From IMG/VR virus record IMGVR_UViG_3300026097_001455, positions 16,862-80,861 of that record: DNA of 64,000 nt. One strand, given 5' to 3'. Below, piece after piece: positions 51,682 to 59,856 of the stretch. The position numbers and the translations under genes were made by a program. Numbering within the stretch: the stretch's first letter is position 1; the number at the start of each line of letters is the position of its first letter. Below the pieces are notes generated by a model. It ran no database searches, was not told the origin of the DNA, and worked only from the letters and a program-made list of their open reading frames with translations. The DNA is from a virus.

Positions 51682-53439
51682 ATGGGAGTTTTTAGAGTAT
51701 ATCCAAGGAAGAGCAATACAATAGCAAGCGGAGTTTATCAAATATACAACTCTGGACAAAATGCTGTTACCGATCTTTGGTACGGTGGTGGCGGAACTGA
51801 TACTGCACTTGCAAGGAGAAATTCTGTCAGTAGATTTATTGTTGACTTTGATCTTACAGAACTTATTCAAAAACTTTCTGAGAAAGAAATAAATGGTGAT
51901 CTTGTAAGCTCATACAGACTTAAGATGACAAATGCAATACCAGGAGATAAAATATTAGAACCTGAATACGAATTTGATAAACTTGACAAAAGAGTTGCTG
52001 CATCATTTGATCTCATAACATTCCCTGTAAACAAGGAATGGGACGAAGGTAGAGGGTACGACATGTTCCAAGAAAATTACCTTGTAAAACAGAGAGGCAA
52101 TCCAATAATCACTGGATATTCTAATTGGAACTTTGCAAAGCAAACAGTAGCTTGGGATGTTCCAGGTGTCTATTTCGACCCAACTGGCTCAACGTTTTCT
52201 GGCTCTGTAGTGCAAAGTGGAATTACTTTTGAGACTGCATCTATAAATACTGGACTTAACTCTGCTACTAATTTTGGATTTATAACTTCAGCAGCCACAA
52301 CAGCAGCTACAACAGCTATTTCCGCAACTACAATAGGAAATGATGTATTTGTTTCATACAACCCTCTAAGCGGTGTTGTATCTACAGAAGACTGGTATAA
52401 TTCAATAATAGCAACTTCTTTCAGCGGATTTGGTATTACTGCTTCTGGTTTTAGTGCAACAACATTTATAGGTACAGGTACTGATGCATTCTATTTATCT
52501 GCAAACACAGCTGTAGATAATATAAACTTCTATTCAACACAGCATTTTGATATTGGTAATGAAAATATAGATATGGATATTACTGATATTGTAAATGACT
52601 GGCTAAGTGGTGGTAGTGAAAATTATGGATTAGGAGTTGCCTATAGAAGGGATTATGAGCTTATGAGTACTGATACAAGGTATGTAGCTTCGTTCTATAC
52701 AGAAAAGACAAACTCTTCATTCAAACCTTATATTGAAGTTGTTTACGATCAATCTTTTCAAGATGATAGGCTTCAGGTTTCAAACAATAGGGTGTCTAGA
52801 TTATTTCTATACACATTTAGCGGAAACGATGCTGTTAATTACTCCTCAGCAAGTACGGTTGATATTAGAACAATGAATGGAGTAAATGTTTACACTGGGC
52901 TTACTCCTACTCAACTTGAGAAAGGAGTTTACTACGTGGATGTTAATATGAGTGGCGCAACTCGTGGAGAGCAATATAAAGATGTATGGAAGGGTGTTAC
53001 GTTTGTACCTGGAGTAGATCAACAAGACATAGAGCAGGTGTTTACAATAAGAGATAATTACTACACAAGTAACGTCCCTGAAGTAAATGATTATTCAATT
53101 ACTACATACGGAATTGGTAATAACTCTATACTTTCTCTTAACGAGACTCATAAAGTGTTTGTGGACCTCAGGGTTAACTATAGCAGTAGAAATCAACCTA
53201 AGACGGCTTACGATCTAAAATACAGGATAGTAATGAACTCTCAAGAAGAAGTGGTTCCATGGACATCGGTAAACCAAGCTGTGATCAATAGGTGTAAAAC
53301 AAATTACATGACACTTGAGACTGGGTGGTTATTACACAACCAAAGTTATCAAATACAGTTTAGGGTAGATGAGTTCGGAACCAAGAGAGTGCTTCCAGAA
53401 ACAGTTAACTTTAAAGTGCTAAGGTCTAATGACTTTTAA
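51682..53439 (+). CDS. Tail-associated protein with DNRLRE/carbohydrate-binding-like domain
   Basis: A 585-residue protein. Early residues (TIASGVYQIYNSGQNAVTDLWYGGG, RFIVDFDLTELI) and a later segment (MDITDIVNDWLSG, YGLGVAYRR, SSFKPYIEVVYD, about 298-355) follow the pattern of DNRLRE-type beta domains, in which D-I-T-x-x-V-x-x-W precedes a F-x-P-x-I-x-V-x-Y strand. Such domains bind surfaces or sugars. A single plus gene between baseplate operons, with its end overlapping the PncC gene by 14 bases. Likely a decoration, spike-associated or fibre protein. Confidence 0.65.
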   Translation: MGVFRVYPRKSNTIASGVYQIYNSGQNAVTDLWYGGGGTDTALARRNSVSRFIVDFDLTELIQKLSEKEINGDLVSSYRLKMTNAIPGDKILEPEYEFDKLDKRVAASFDLITFPVNKEWDEGRGYDMFQENYLVKQRGNPIITGYSNWNFAKQTVAWDVPGVYFDPTGSTFSGSVVQSGITFETASINTGLNSATNFGFITSAATTAATTAISATTIGNDVFVSYNPLSGVVSTEDWYNSIIATSFSGFGITASGFSATTFIGTGTDAFYLSANTAVDNINFYSTQHFDIGNENIDMDITDIVNDWLSGGSENYGLGVAYRRDYELMSTDTRYVASFYTEKTNSSFKPYIEVVYDQSFQDDRLQVSNNRVSRLFLYTFSGNDAVNYSSASTVDIRTMNGVNVYTGLTPTQLEKGVYYVDVNMSGATRGEQYKDVWKGVTFVPGVDQQDIEQVFTIRDNYYTSNVPEVNDYSITTYGIGNNSILSLNETHKVFVDLRVNYSSRNQPKTAYDLKYRIVMNSQEEVVPWTSVNQAVINRCKTNYMTLETGWLLHNQSYQIQFRVDEFGTKRVLPETVNFKVLRSNDF

Positions 53440-53902
53440 AATGCTCTTCTAGCATTTCAAGACCTCTCATTGTTGCTAAGTATATATTTCTACCTCTTCC
53501 TTCTTCAAGGTCAAGTCTTTCTACAAAAGTTCCTTCTGGAGTTGATATTGCGACATAAACTGTTCCTGGAGGATTAGCTTCTGTACCATAACCAGTAGTA
53601 TCTGCATATCCAGTTGTTGCTATCGAGTAATCGGTTCCCATGAGAACTTTAACTTTTTCTGCCATATCACATGCAACTTGATCACTTACCTCTGTGTAAG
53701 TATCAATAAGATTCTTATCAACTCCAAGTATGTTTATCTTAGCCTTATTACTATAGACCACCGCAGAGCCTTCGAAATAATTTGAACTTCCTGGTATTGA
53801 CGTTAGCAGTCCGCTAATGTATCCTGCTGTGCAGCTTTCTGCTGTAGAAATCTTTCCACCTCTTTCTTCTAGTGCAAATTTAATTGAGTTAATTATGCTC
53901 AT
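53426..53902 (-). CDS. pncC: Nicotinamide-nucleotide amidohydrolase (PncC/CinA C-terminal family)
   Basis: A 158-residue stand-alone CinA C-terminal domain, the normal PncC length. Hallmarks: S-T-A-E-S-C-T-A-G (residues 19-27, with the likely catalytic Ser at 23), S-I-P-G-S-S-N-Y-F-E-G (35-45), Y-S-N-K-A-K (50-55), L-G-V, and N-P-P-G-T-V-Y-V-A-I. The enzyme deamidates NMN to nicotinate mononucleotide and ammonia, feeding NAD regeneration. The usual G-x-A-G-P-x-G loop is altered to G-Y-A-D-T-T-G. It lies among tail genes, where such an enzyme is out of place. It could support NAD supply or counter NAD-depleting defences; that is inference. Confidence 0.9.
   Translation of the reverse strand: MSIINSIKFALEERGGKISTAESCTAGYISGLLTSIPGSSNYFEGSAVVYSNKAKINILGVDKNLIDTYTEVSDQVACDMAEKVKVLMGTDYSIATTGYADTTGYGTEANPPGTVYVAISTPEGTFVERLDLEEGRGRNIYLATMRGLEMLEEHFKSH
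53439..53457. other. Hairpin at convergent gene ends
   Basis: AAATGCT and AGCATTT form a 7-bp stem with a five-base loop across the overlap of two convergent genes. Short A/T runs flank it, so it may act as a weak bidirectional terminator. Confidence 0.45.
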
Positions 53903-53910
53903 ATTGTCTT

Positions 53911-54147
53911 TTAATTATAACCATTATCTTTAAGGTCTTTGCCAGTTGGAAAACCCATTATGTGTCCACAAAAAACGCAGATTTTTCTTAATTTAGAAGC
54001 TCCAATTCCATTAATATCCTTGACTTTATAATCGCTGTGTGAACAAGTATCTCTCAATTCCATTAATTTGTTTTCTTTTTCTTCGATCTCCTTTTTTAAT
54101 TCTTCTGCTTCTTTTTTAATTTCTTCATTTCTGTCGAAATTACTCAT
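53911..54147 (-). CDS. Small coiled-coil zinc-binding protein
   Basis: A 78-residue protein. Residues 7-33 are a Glu/Lys coiled coil; the second half has C-S-H (residues 35-37) and C-V-F-C-G-H (57-62), a probable zinc site of C-x-H...C-x-x-C type. No named family. It lies eight bases before the PncC gene in the same direction and may share its transcript. A DNA-binding or adaptor role is possible. Confidence 0.6.
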   Translation of the reverse strand: MSNFDRNEEIKKEAEELKKEIEEKENKLMELRDTCSHSDYKVKDINGIGASKLRKICVFCGHIMGFPTGKDLKDNGYN

Positions 54148-54233
54148 CGGTAGTTGTTTGGTTAGACTTAATAAGACATGACATCTTCTTTGTCTATTAC
54201 AAATATATTCAAAAATTGCTATACAGCAATGTT

Positions 54234-55220
54234 TTAATTAATTCTTATGTGATTAGATATAAGTCTTTGCAGCTCACCGTCTATTGTATAAGCTGATAAT
54301 TCTTCAGATTCTGGTATTGTAACCAGCGGTTTATGAGGTGTGTGTATGTGATTTAGCATAACTTTAACAATTAAATCAAGGAGTTTGATTAATTCATCGC
54401 CAAATACCGCTGGGTGAAGTGCACTAGCTACGCCCTCAAATGATTCTAGGTCATCATTAATTTCGAATTGAGCGATTCCTTCATCACGGAAAGTTCCTCT
54501 TGGTGAAAACAGGTTGATGTTTGTTGATGTCAAATTTGCTTGAGAGTAGTTTGGTATTAGATCAGCATTTTCTTCGTTATCATTTTCTTGTTGTATTAAC
54601 TGAAATTGAGATGGGTATTCTGTGTTTATATTTGTTGTGCCTTTTATAAGTTTTCCAGCAGTAAGAAAAACCTCTCTGTTTTTTAGCATAACATCAGAAT
54701 CATTTCTACCCTGAATCGCTATGTCTCCAATCTTGGGATACACATCCTCTGTACTAAGTTTAGCATCCTTCTGGGCATTAAGGTTAAACTCAGTATCTTT
54801 AAAAACTCTATGAGCCTCATCAAATGATTGAAATTTTAATTTAAAAGGCGTGTTAATTTGAGAGCCCATATAATATCTGGGCGCTGAGTTATCAGATGGG
54901 TTTTCAAGAAATAAGTAAACCATTTCATCAACAAAAGGAACTATGTGAAAATGATTAGGAAACATAGGCACGCAAAGAGGTAAGTCTTCATCTGGAGTAT
55001 CTCTATCTCTACCTCCACCTTTGTTTATAACTCCTTCTTCCCCAAGATTATTAGGGTCAATTATACGAGCTACAACTCTTTTCATACCAAGAGGGTCTTC
55101 GTTGCTTATCACAATTGCAGGATATATATTTCTTGAGGTTTGGTTTCCTTCAGAAGCTATTCCCCCACCCTGACCTTGGCCTTGCAGTGTCGCTTTTGCT
55201 AATCTATCTATTCCAGGCAT
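54234..55220 (-). CDS. Baseplate hub/spike protein with gp5-like OB fold
   Basis: A 328-residue protein. Residues about 30-120 fit the OB domain of T4 gp5/VgrG proteins: I-Y-P-A-I-V-I-S-N-E-D-P-L-G-M-x-R-V-x-A-R-I-I-D, then L-P-L-C-V-P-M-F-P, P-F-V-D-E-M-V-Y-L-F and P-R-Y-Y-M-G-S. No lysozyme domain is present, unlike T4 gp5. A His-rich element (LNHIHTPHKP) near residue 293 occurs in tail-tip proteins. It probably forms the central hub or spike base. Confidence 0.7.
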   Translation of the reverse strand: MPGIDRLAKATLQGQGQGGGIASEGNQTSRNIYPAIVISNEDPLGMKRVVARIIDPNNLGEEGVINKGGGRDRDTPDEDLPLCVPMFPNHFHIVPFVDEMVYLFLENPSDNSAPRYYMGSQINTPFKLKFQSFDEAHRVFKDTEFNLNAQKDAKLSTEDVYPKIGDIAIQGRNDSDVMLKNREVFLTAGKLIKGTTNINTEYPSQFQLIQQENDNEENADLIPNYSQANLTSTNINLFSPRGTFRDEGIAQFEINDDLESFEGVASALHPAVFGDELIKLLDLIVKVMLNHIHTPHKPLVTIPESEELSAYTIDGELQRLISNHIRIN

Positions 55221-55221
55221 A

Positions 55222-55455
55222 TTATTTCTTTATCTTTTCAATTATCTTAAGCTGCTCAAGCTCTATGGCTTCATACTCTGAGAATAAAGTCTCAACAAGA
55301 GCAATTCCCTCTGCATGCTCCTGACTTACTTTAGTCTTTGCTTTTTCATCAAGATCATCAAGCACAGAGTATATTAAAGCCTTCTTTTCACTGAGCTTAT
55401 CAGCAAGTTCTTGAGCTTCTTTTATTAATTCGTTTTTTGACTTCTTTTTTTCCAT
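55222..55455 (-). CDS. Small coiled-coil protein in baseplate operon
   Basis: A 77-residue, fully helical protein with heptad spacing (MEKKKSKNELIKEAQEL...LEQLKIIEKIKK). It is coupled to the upstream gene by a one-base overlap and lies one base before the gp5-like gene, so it is likely a baseplate assembly factor or small structural part. No family recognised. Confidence 0.6.
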   Translation of the reverse strand: MEKKKSKNELIKEAQELADKLSEKKALIYSVLDDLDEKAKTKVSQEHAEGIALVETLFSEYEAIELEQLKIIEKIKK

Positions 55456-55871
55456 TAGCTTGCTATTCCAGTTGCTGTGTGAGGAGCTGTTGTTGCGCCA
55501 ACTACTGCAACAGGACCACCTGCGTTTGCACCAGCTGCGTTAACTACTGCTCCTGGGTCTGTGGCAATATCAATTCTCATATCAGCTTGAATTGCTGAAA
55601 CAATTTCTTCACACACAATTTTAACAAAATTTTCCATTACATTAGGCGCACCACCTGCTAGGGGTCCAGTAGGTATCCCAGCTTCCTCAAACCTTGATGT
55701 GATTGATGAGGCTAGTATTTGAGCGCTTAGCCCAGGCCTTGTCTTAGCAAGAAGTATTTGTCTAATGCTTGGTCTAGGAACTGGAATCCTATCCTCTTCA
55801 AGCATAAATAAAAGAAAATCTGCGACTTCTTCTGATTTTTGCAACTCTGGGTCTATTCCTATAACTGCCAT
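55455..55871 (-). CDS. Probable baseplate-associated protein
   Basis: A 138-residue protein with a helical first 100 residues (MAVIGIDPELQKSEEV; ILLAKTRPGLSAQ; MENFVKIVCEEIVSAIQADM) and an Ala/Gly-rich tail (VVNAAGANAGGPVAVVGATT). No family recognised. It lies between the 425-residue hydrophobic protein and the coiled-coil gene in the gp5-like operon. Confidence 0.6.
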   Translation of the reverse strand: MAVIGIDPELQKSEEVADFLLFMLEEDRIPVPRPSIRQILLAKTRPGLSAQILASSITSRFEEAGIPTGPLAGGAPNVMENFVKIVCEEIVSAIQADMRIDIATDPGAVVNAAGANAGGPVAVVGATTAPHTATGIAS

Positions 55872-55873
55872 AA

Positions 55874-57151
55874 TTATTCTGGTATTTGACCAAGTATACT
55901 AGCGAGAGCTGCAGCAGCTGCAGCATACTTAACAGCCTTTTGAGCTGTATCGCTAACTCCTTGGAATAATTGAAACTTCTGTCTTAATTTTTCAACCCTT
56001 CTCTTTTGTTTTTCAATTGCTGTCCTAGCAAAATAGTTAGCAACAAGTCTTTTAAATTCCTTAATTGCCAACACAAGCAACAACCTAAGGAGCTCTTTAA
56101 GAAGGGCGTTTGCTAGACTCTTAAAAAAAGCCTGCTTCTGCTCTGGGTCTTGACTTGGGTTGTCAGCGCTATTCATAATAGCACAAGTTCCATAAGCAAT
56201 GCTAGACGCATCAATTCCAGCACCTGCAGTGGTTCCTTGAGTTAAATTGAATATCGGTCCTAGAAAGGGAAATATTAAAGAAGAGATGTAATTTAATAAT
56301 TTAACCAACATTATTTCATAAAAACTCTTTCCAACTGAATTTGCATTCTCTTCATTGTTTATGTTCTGAGTTTGATTCCTTACATATTGCACAGCAATCT
56401 GAAGACTTTGAGAAGGTGTTGGAACCTGTGTTGATTGAGTAAATTGACCGCCTCCATCAAAGAAATATCCAGGCTCTTCTGGAAGGGTTATTTTAACATC
56501 CTGACAACTGATTTCGAAAACTACCTCACCCGCCTCTAATTGTTGTCTAAGAGCAATTCTATTGTACTCGACATTCTCTTCCTTAACAATAGGGTCGCTT
56601 GATATGCTGAATATATTCTCTCCACAAATAGCTTCTTCAATAAGCCTATCTCTTTCTGATGGGTCTGGATTAAGAGACTCAGCAGCTGGGCCCTCCTTAG
56701 GGCCGAATATCATTAAGACTAAATTTTTAGCTAATTGCTGCTTTACTGTCTGTAAGAAAGTTGCAGGCACAAGACCTCTTAGATAAAGTCTGTTTGATTC
56801 TTTGTAATCTTCTATTTGTTGAGGTGTTGGGTTTGGTGTTACCGTGCTAGGAAGTTGCCTGCCTTGTTCTGCAAAAGAGTCTGCAACAGCGTCTAACACT
56901 TTTTCCTCTAAGAATGTTCCAGTTTCATCAAAAATCTTATCCAAAAAAAGATTGAATACAATCTCTGGGTCAACTCCTATTGCCTTAAGCACTTTGATCA
57001 AATAATCATAAGTTGATATTTGATCACCCTTAGGTATGTTAAGGTTTGTGTCAATAGGTATTGACAACAAGCTCTTCATTGACCCTATTTTAGAGGTCAA
57101 CTCTGCTTGTGCCTCAGTTAAAGGCGATGTTACTGGAATCTGTAATGCCAT
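55874..57151 (-). CDS. Tail/baseplate protein with hydrophobic helices
   Basis: A 425-residue protein. Residues 1-130 are mixed; about 275-305 (LLNYISSLIFPFLGPIFNLT) and 345-375 (LANALLKELLRLLLVLAIKEF) are strongly hydrophobic helices. The C-terminus is Ala-rich (AAAAAALASILGQIPE). Membrane-seeking helices in a virion protein could take part in DNA ejection or line the tail. It is coupled by TAATG to the upstream gene. No family is named with confidence. Confidence 0.6.
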   Translation of the reverse strand: MALQIPVTSPLTEAQAELTSKIGSMKSLLSIPIDTNLNIPKGDQISTYDYLIKVLKAIGVDPEIVFNLFLDKIFDETGTFLEEKVLDAVADSFAEQGRQLPSTVTPNPTPQQIEDYKESNRLYLRGLVPATFLQTVKQQLAKNLVLMIFGPKEGPAAESLNPDPSERDRLIEEAICGENIFSISSDPIVKEENVEYNRIALRQQLEAGEVVFEISCQDVKITLPEEPGYFFDGGGQFTQSTQVPTPSQSLQIAVQYVRNQTQNINNEENANSVGKSFYEIMLVKLLNYISSLIFPFLGPIFNLTQGTTAGAGIDASSIAYGTCAIMNSADNPSQDPEQKQAFFKSLANALLKELLRLLLVLAIKEFKRLVANYFARTAIEKQKRRVEKLRQKFQLFQGVSDTAQKAVKYAAAAAALASILGQIPE

Positions 57152-57579
57152 TATTCTTCGTAGTTATCTTTTTCGTCTGTTACGTCTAAGTCTACATCGT
57201 CAATGTTGTCATCCTCATTCTCTCCAGTTTCATCCTTGATGGCGTCAATTATAGCTCTCTTATCGAGGTCATTAAAGTTTACATCAATAGATGAGTCTGC
57301 CCCATCCTTGTAGACAATAGTTTTGATTTCTTTAGCAAGAGCTGCAATAGAATCAGATGAATCTGATGCTTGCTTTAGAAAGGAAATAGCATTCTTACCC
57401 ATAAGTATAAAACTCTCGGATGTATCCATTTGCTCATCAGCCCTTCTATATCTATCGAGAGCCATATCTCTTTCTTCAAGCTTATACTTATAAACCTGCT
57501 TGATCAACTCTTGATAAAGGTCTTGAGTTGGGTCCATTCTTTCGTCCCCGCTATTATTTTGATTTTGATTATCGTCCAT
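57151..57579 (-). CDS. Hypothetical acidic helical protein
   Basis: A 142-residue protein (MDDNQNQNNSGDERMD). Residues 15-85 are helical, the last 45 are very acidic (DETGENEDDNIDDVDLDVTDEKDNYEE). It leads the 54234-57579 minus operon with a late-type motif. Function unknown; the operon context suggests tail assembly. Confidence 0.6.
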   Translation of the reverse strand: MDDNQNQNNSGDERMDPTQDLYQELIKQVYKYKLEERDMALDRYRRADEQMDTSESFILMGKNAISFLKQASDSSDSIAALAKEIKTIVYKDGADSSIDVNFNDLDKRAIIDAIKDETGENEDDNIDDVDLDVTDEKDNYEE

Positions 57580-57601
57580 TGTTAACCATTTTTATTGTTT
57601 C

Positions 57602-57609
57602 TATAAATA
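57602..57609 (-). promoter_or_regulatory. Late-type promoter motif TATTTATA
   Basis: Minus-strand CTATTTATAG, 22 bases before the ATG at 57579. Confidence 0.55.
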
Positions 57610-57624
57610 GAAATTAGAAAAAAA

Positions 57625-57993
57625 CTATGGCAAACCGAGGATAAAGTCGTTTTTTATGAAAGAGTATATTTTTCTAAATTTGTAAAGTGAAAATTGAAAG
57701 TCCTCCTCTTCAAGGCCAGAGTAATCTAATAAATATTCTTTTATTTGCTTTGAGTTCCAAAAAGAAATATCGACATTAAGGGTGTCTAGATTTGATACTA
57801 ATTCTAAAATTGACTCCAAAACAACCCTATCAGCTTCCTCTTCTTCTGGTATTGCCTCTAATTCAAGGTCAAGTGTATCAATAAGAAAATTACAAAAGGA
57901 GACACAATTACCTTTATCTATCTCCTTTGTATCATCTGCAAATAATTCTTCAATTATACGCAAAAATATTTCTTTCTTAACTTTAAGTTCCAT
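57625..57993 (-). CDS. Small companion of the late sigma factor (possible gp33-like coactivator)
   Basis: A 122-residue acidic protein encoded five bases after the gp55-like gene. Its C-terminal 37 residues (about 80-116: L-E-E-E-D-F-Q-F-S-L-Y-K-F-R-K-I-Y) align with the C-terminal region of the sigma protein (L-E-T-K-D-I-T-Y-S-L-H-R-F-K-I-L-Y): about 9 identities in 26 positions and many conservative changes. T4 gp33, a late-transcription coactivator of 112 residues, works with gp55; size and position fit, but homology to gp33 itself cannot be shown here. Confidence 0.6.
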   Translation of the reverse strand: MELKVKKEIFLRIIEELFADDTKEIDKGNCVSFCNFLIDTLDLELEAIPEEEEADRVVLESILELVSNLDTLNVDISFWNSKQIKEYLLDYSGLEEEDFQFSLYKFRKIYSFIKNDFILGLP

Positions 57994-57998
57994 GTCAT

Positions 57999-58919
57999 CT
58001 AGTATGTAAACATATCATCGTCATGACCGTAGTATTTATCCTGGTGCCTTTCAACAAACTCCTTCTTCTTGATCTTATATAATATCTTGAATCTGTGAAG
58101 GGAGTAAGTAATGTCTTTAGTCTCAAGGTTTGTATGCTCCTTAATTAACTTATATACAGTACTCTTAGTATATGCACCAATGATCTCATGATTTCGAAAA
58201 ATCTCTACTATCGCATCAGCAACCTTAGCATCATTCTTAGAAATATCTGGTCTATCTATTTCGTCTTCGAATATATCTGTAATGTATTCGAATAATGCGT
58301 AAGAGCTATCAAGGTCGGACTCTTCATCAATTTCGTATTGAGTCATTTCCTCAGCCTCGGAGCTATGATCTTCGTAGTTAAGAGAAGACTTGGTTTTTTT
58401 ATCCACAGCCTTCTTCTCATTTTGAAGATAATGCTTTGCTACAGTGCCATAAAAAGAAAAAGATTTTGTATTCTGATCTGGGTCAAAGTTACAGAATTTC
58501 TCTAAAACAAAAGACATGCAGTCGTTGTGGAGTGTCTTTACGTCAACTCCAGGTCTGAACAGTCTAAAGCTAAAGATAATATTCTCGACTAACCTAGTAA
58601 GTGGCTTGTAAATTTTGTTTCTGAATACCTCTTCTTTTTTAGCTATGATCTCTGGTCTCTTGGTGTGGTCCACCATGGACTGATTGATCGCTACAAAATC
58701 CTCATCAACCTCAAGAAATTTTTTATATCTCTTGGGATTTTTCCTATTTCGTTCAACGCTTTTTTCTACTTCTTCAAGATGTTTATCAATCTTATACTGA
58801 TAAAAATTGAAGTCGTTTTTAAGATATTCTCTTACCGCCTCTTCTGTCTCTTCGGTCCAATATTCTCTCTTCTTTTTTGCTGGCTTTTCCTTATTATGCT
58901 TTTTGTGGCTCTTGCTCAT
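57999..58919 (-). CDS. Late-transcription sigma factor, T4 gp55-like
   Basis: A 306-residue protein started at the ATG at 58919 (MSKSHKKHNKEK); an alternative ATG exists at 58991, deeper inside the upstream gene. A Lys-rich N-terminus is followed by a sigma region 2-type helix set near residues 130-180: L-V-E-N-I-I-F, then D-C-M-S-F-V-L-E-K-F, F-D-P-D-Q-N-T-K-S-F-S-F-Y-G-T-V-A-K-H-Y. This is the pattern of gp55-family phage sigma factors that direct host RNA polymerase to late promoters. The end D-D-D-M-F-T-Y may be a clamp- or polymerase-binding tail. It overlaps the upstream gene by 26 bases. Confidence 0.75.
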   Translation of the reverse strand: MSKSHKKHNKEKPAKKKREYWTEETEEAVREYLKNDFNFYQYKIDKHLEEVEKSVERNRKNPKRYKKFLEVDEDFVAINQSMVDHTKRPEIIAKKEEVFRNKIYKPLTRLVENIIFSFRLFRPGVDVKTLHNDCMSFVLEKFCNFDPDQNTKSFSFYGTVAKHYLQNEKKAVDKKTKSSLNYEDHSSEAEEMTQYEIDEESDLDSSYALFEYITDIFEDEIDRPDISKNDAKVADAIVEIFRNHEIIGAYTKSTVYKLIKEHTNLETKDITYSLHRFKILYKIKKKEFVERHQDKYYGHDDDMFTY

Positions 58920-59856
58920 AAATCTTTTCTCTATCTTGGTCAAAGAAATATTCCTTTTTAGCGAGCTCCATCCAGAAGTGAATTTCGTCATTAGACAACC
59001 CACCTTTATCTGGTTCAATAGCACCTAAGTTATTAGGAATTTTAGAAGATGAGTGGCTAAACTCCTCTACATCTTTTACTCTAAAATCGTAACCAACTCT
59101 TGGAACAGTCATAACTTTAATATCGTTATAGATCATTCTCAAGAAAAATTCGTAGTAATTGCTAACTTTGAAGCTTTCCTTCATAGGGTAATATCTCCCA
59201 TCCTTCTCCTCACTATATTCTTCAAGTTCTTCAACTCTGTAAACACCAGCTAGAGGGTTAGCACAGTTGTACTTTAGAAGCAAGTTCATATCAAACTTAC
59301 CAGCTTCTTCAGAGAAGCCTTCAGCCCAACAAGCATCGTTCATAAGTCCCATAACAGCACCGTTCTTCCAGTTTCTAACAAGCGGAAGGAAAAATCCTAC
59401 TTCTTCATTCTCTTGCATGTACTCATTGGCAATGTTATACCAATTAGCTCCAAGAGCATCATCAACTTCAACAACAGACATTCCTTCATACTCTCTTTCA
59501 AGAGCAATGTTAAATAGGTCGTTGAATACTTTTGAGAAGTTACTTGTCCCAGTCTTCACAATGTTAAGTTTAACACTTCCATTAGCTTCAATCTTATTCT
59601 CCTTAGGATTGCCATCTTCATCTGTTTCAATTGTAGTGACAACAGGTTTTTTTGCAATCTCTGTTAGCTTTTCTAATTCATCATTAGAAAGACCTCCATC
59701 AAGAACAACAATATCTACTGCGTGTATCTGATTTGCAAGACCGAAAAGACATCCATTAAGATCGTCTTCGTTCTTGATCTTGTCTAGGTAAAACCCTACA
59801 AGTATATTATTTTTTGAGTCCTTCAAGTTCTTTGATTCTTTCATCTCTGTATTCAT
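58894..59856 (-). CDS. Glycosyltransferase-like protein (GT-A type)
   Basis: A 320-residue protein. Residues about 15-60 show a nucleotide-sugar-binding-like start (ILVGFYLDKI, AVDIVVLDGG). V-V-E-V-D-D-A-L near residue 128 could be the D-x-D-type metal site. F-F-L-P-L-V-R-N-W-K-N-G-A-V-M-G and P-L-A-G-V-Y-R follow. It overlaps the upstream GT-B gene by 50 bases and precedes the sigma gene. It probably transfers sugar to a virion protein, host envelope or DNA base; the acceptor is unknown. Confidence 0.6.
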   Translation of the reverse strand: MNTEMKESKNLKDSKNNILVGFYLDKIKNEDDLNGCLFGLANQIHAVDIVVLDGGLSNDELEKLTEIAKKPVVTTIETDEDGNPKENKIEANGSVKLNIVKTGTSNFSKVFNDLFNIALEREYEGMSVVEVDDALGANWYNIANEYMQENEEVGFFLPLVRNWKNGAVMGLMNDACWAEGFSEEAGKFDMNLLLKYNCANPLAGVYRVEELEEYSEEKDGRYYPMKESFKVSNYYEFFLRMIYNDIKVMTVPRVGYDFRVKDVEEFSHSSSKIPNNLGAIEPDKGGLSNDEIHFWMELAKKEYFFDQDREKIYEQEPQKA

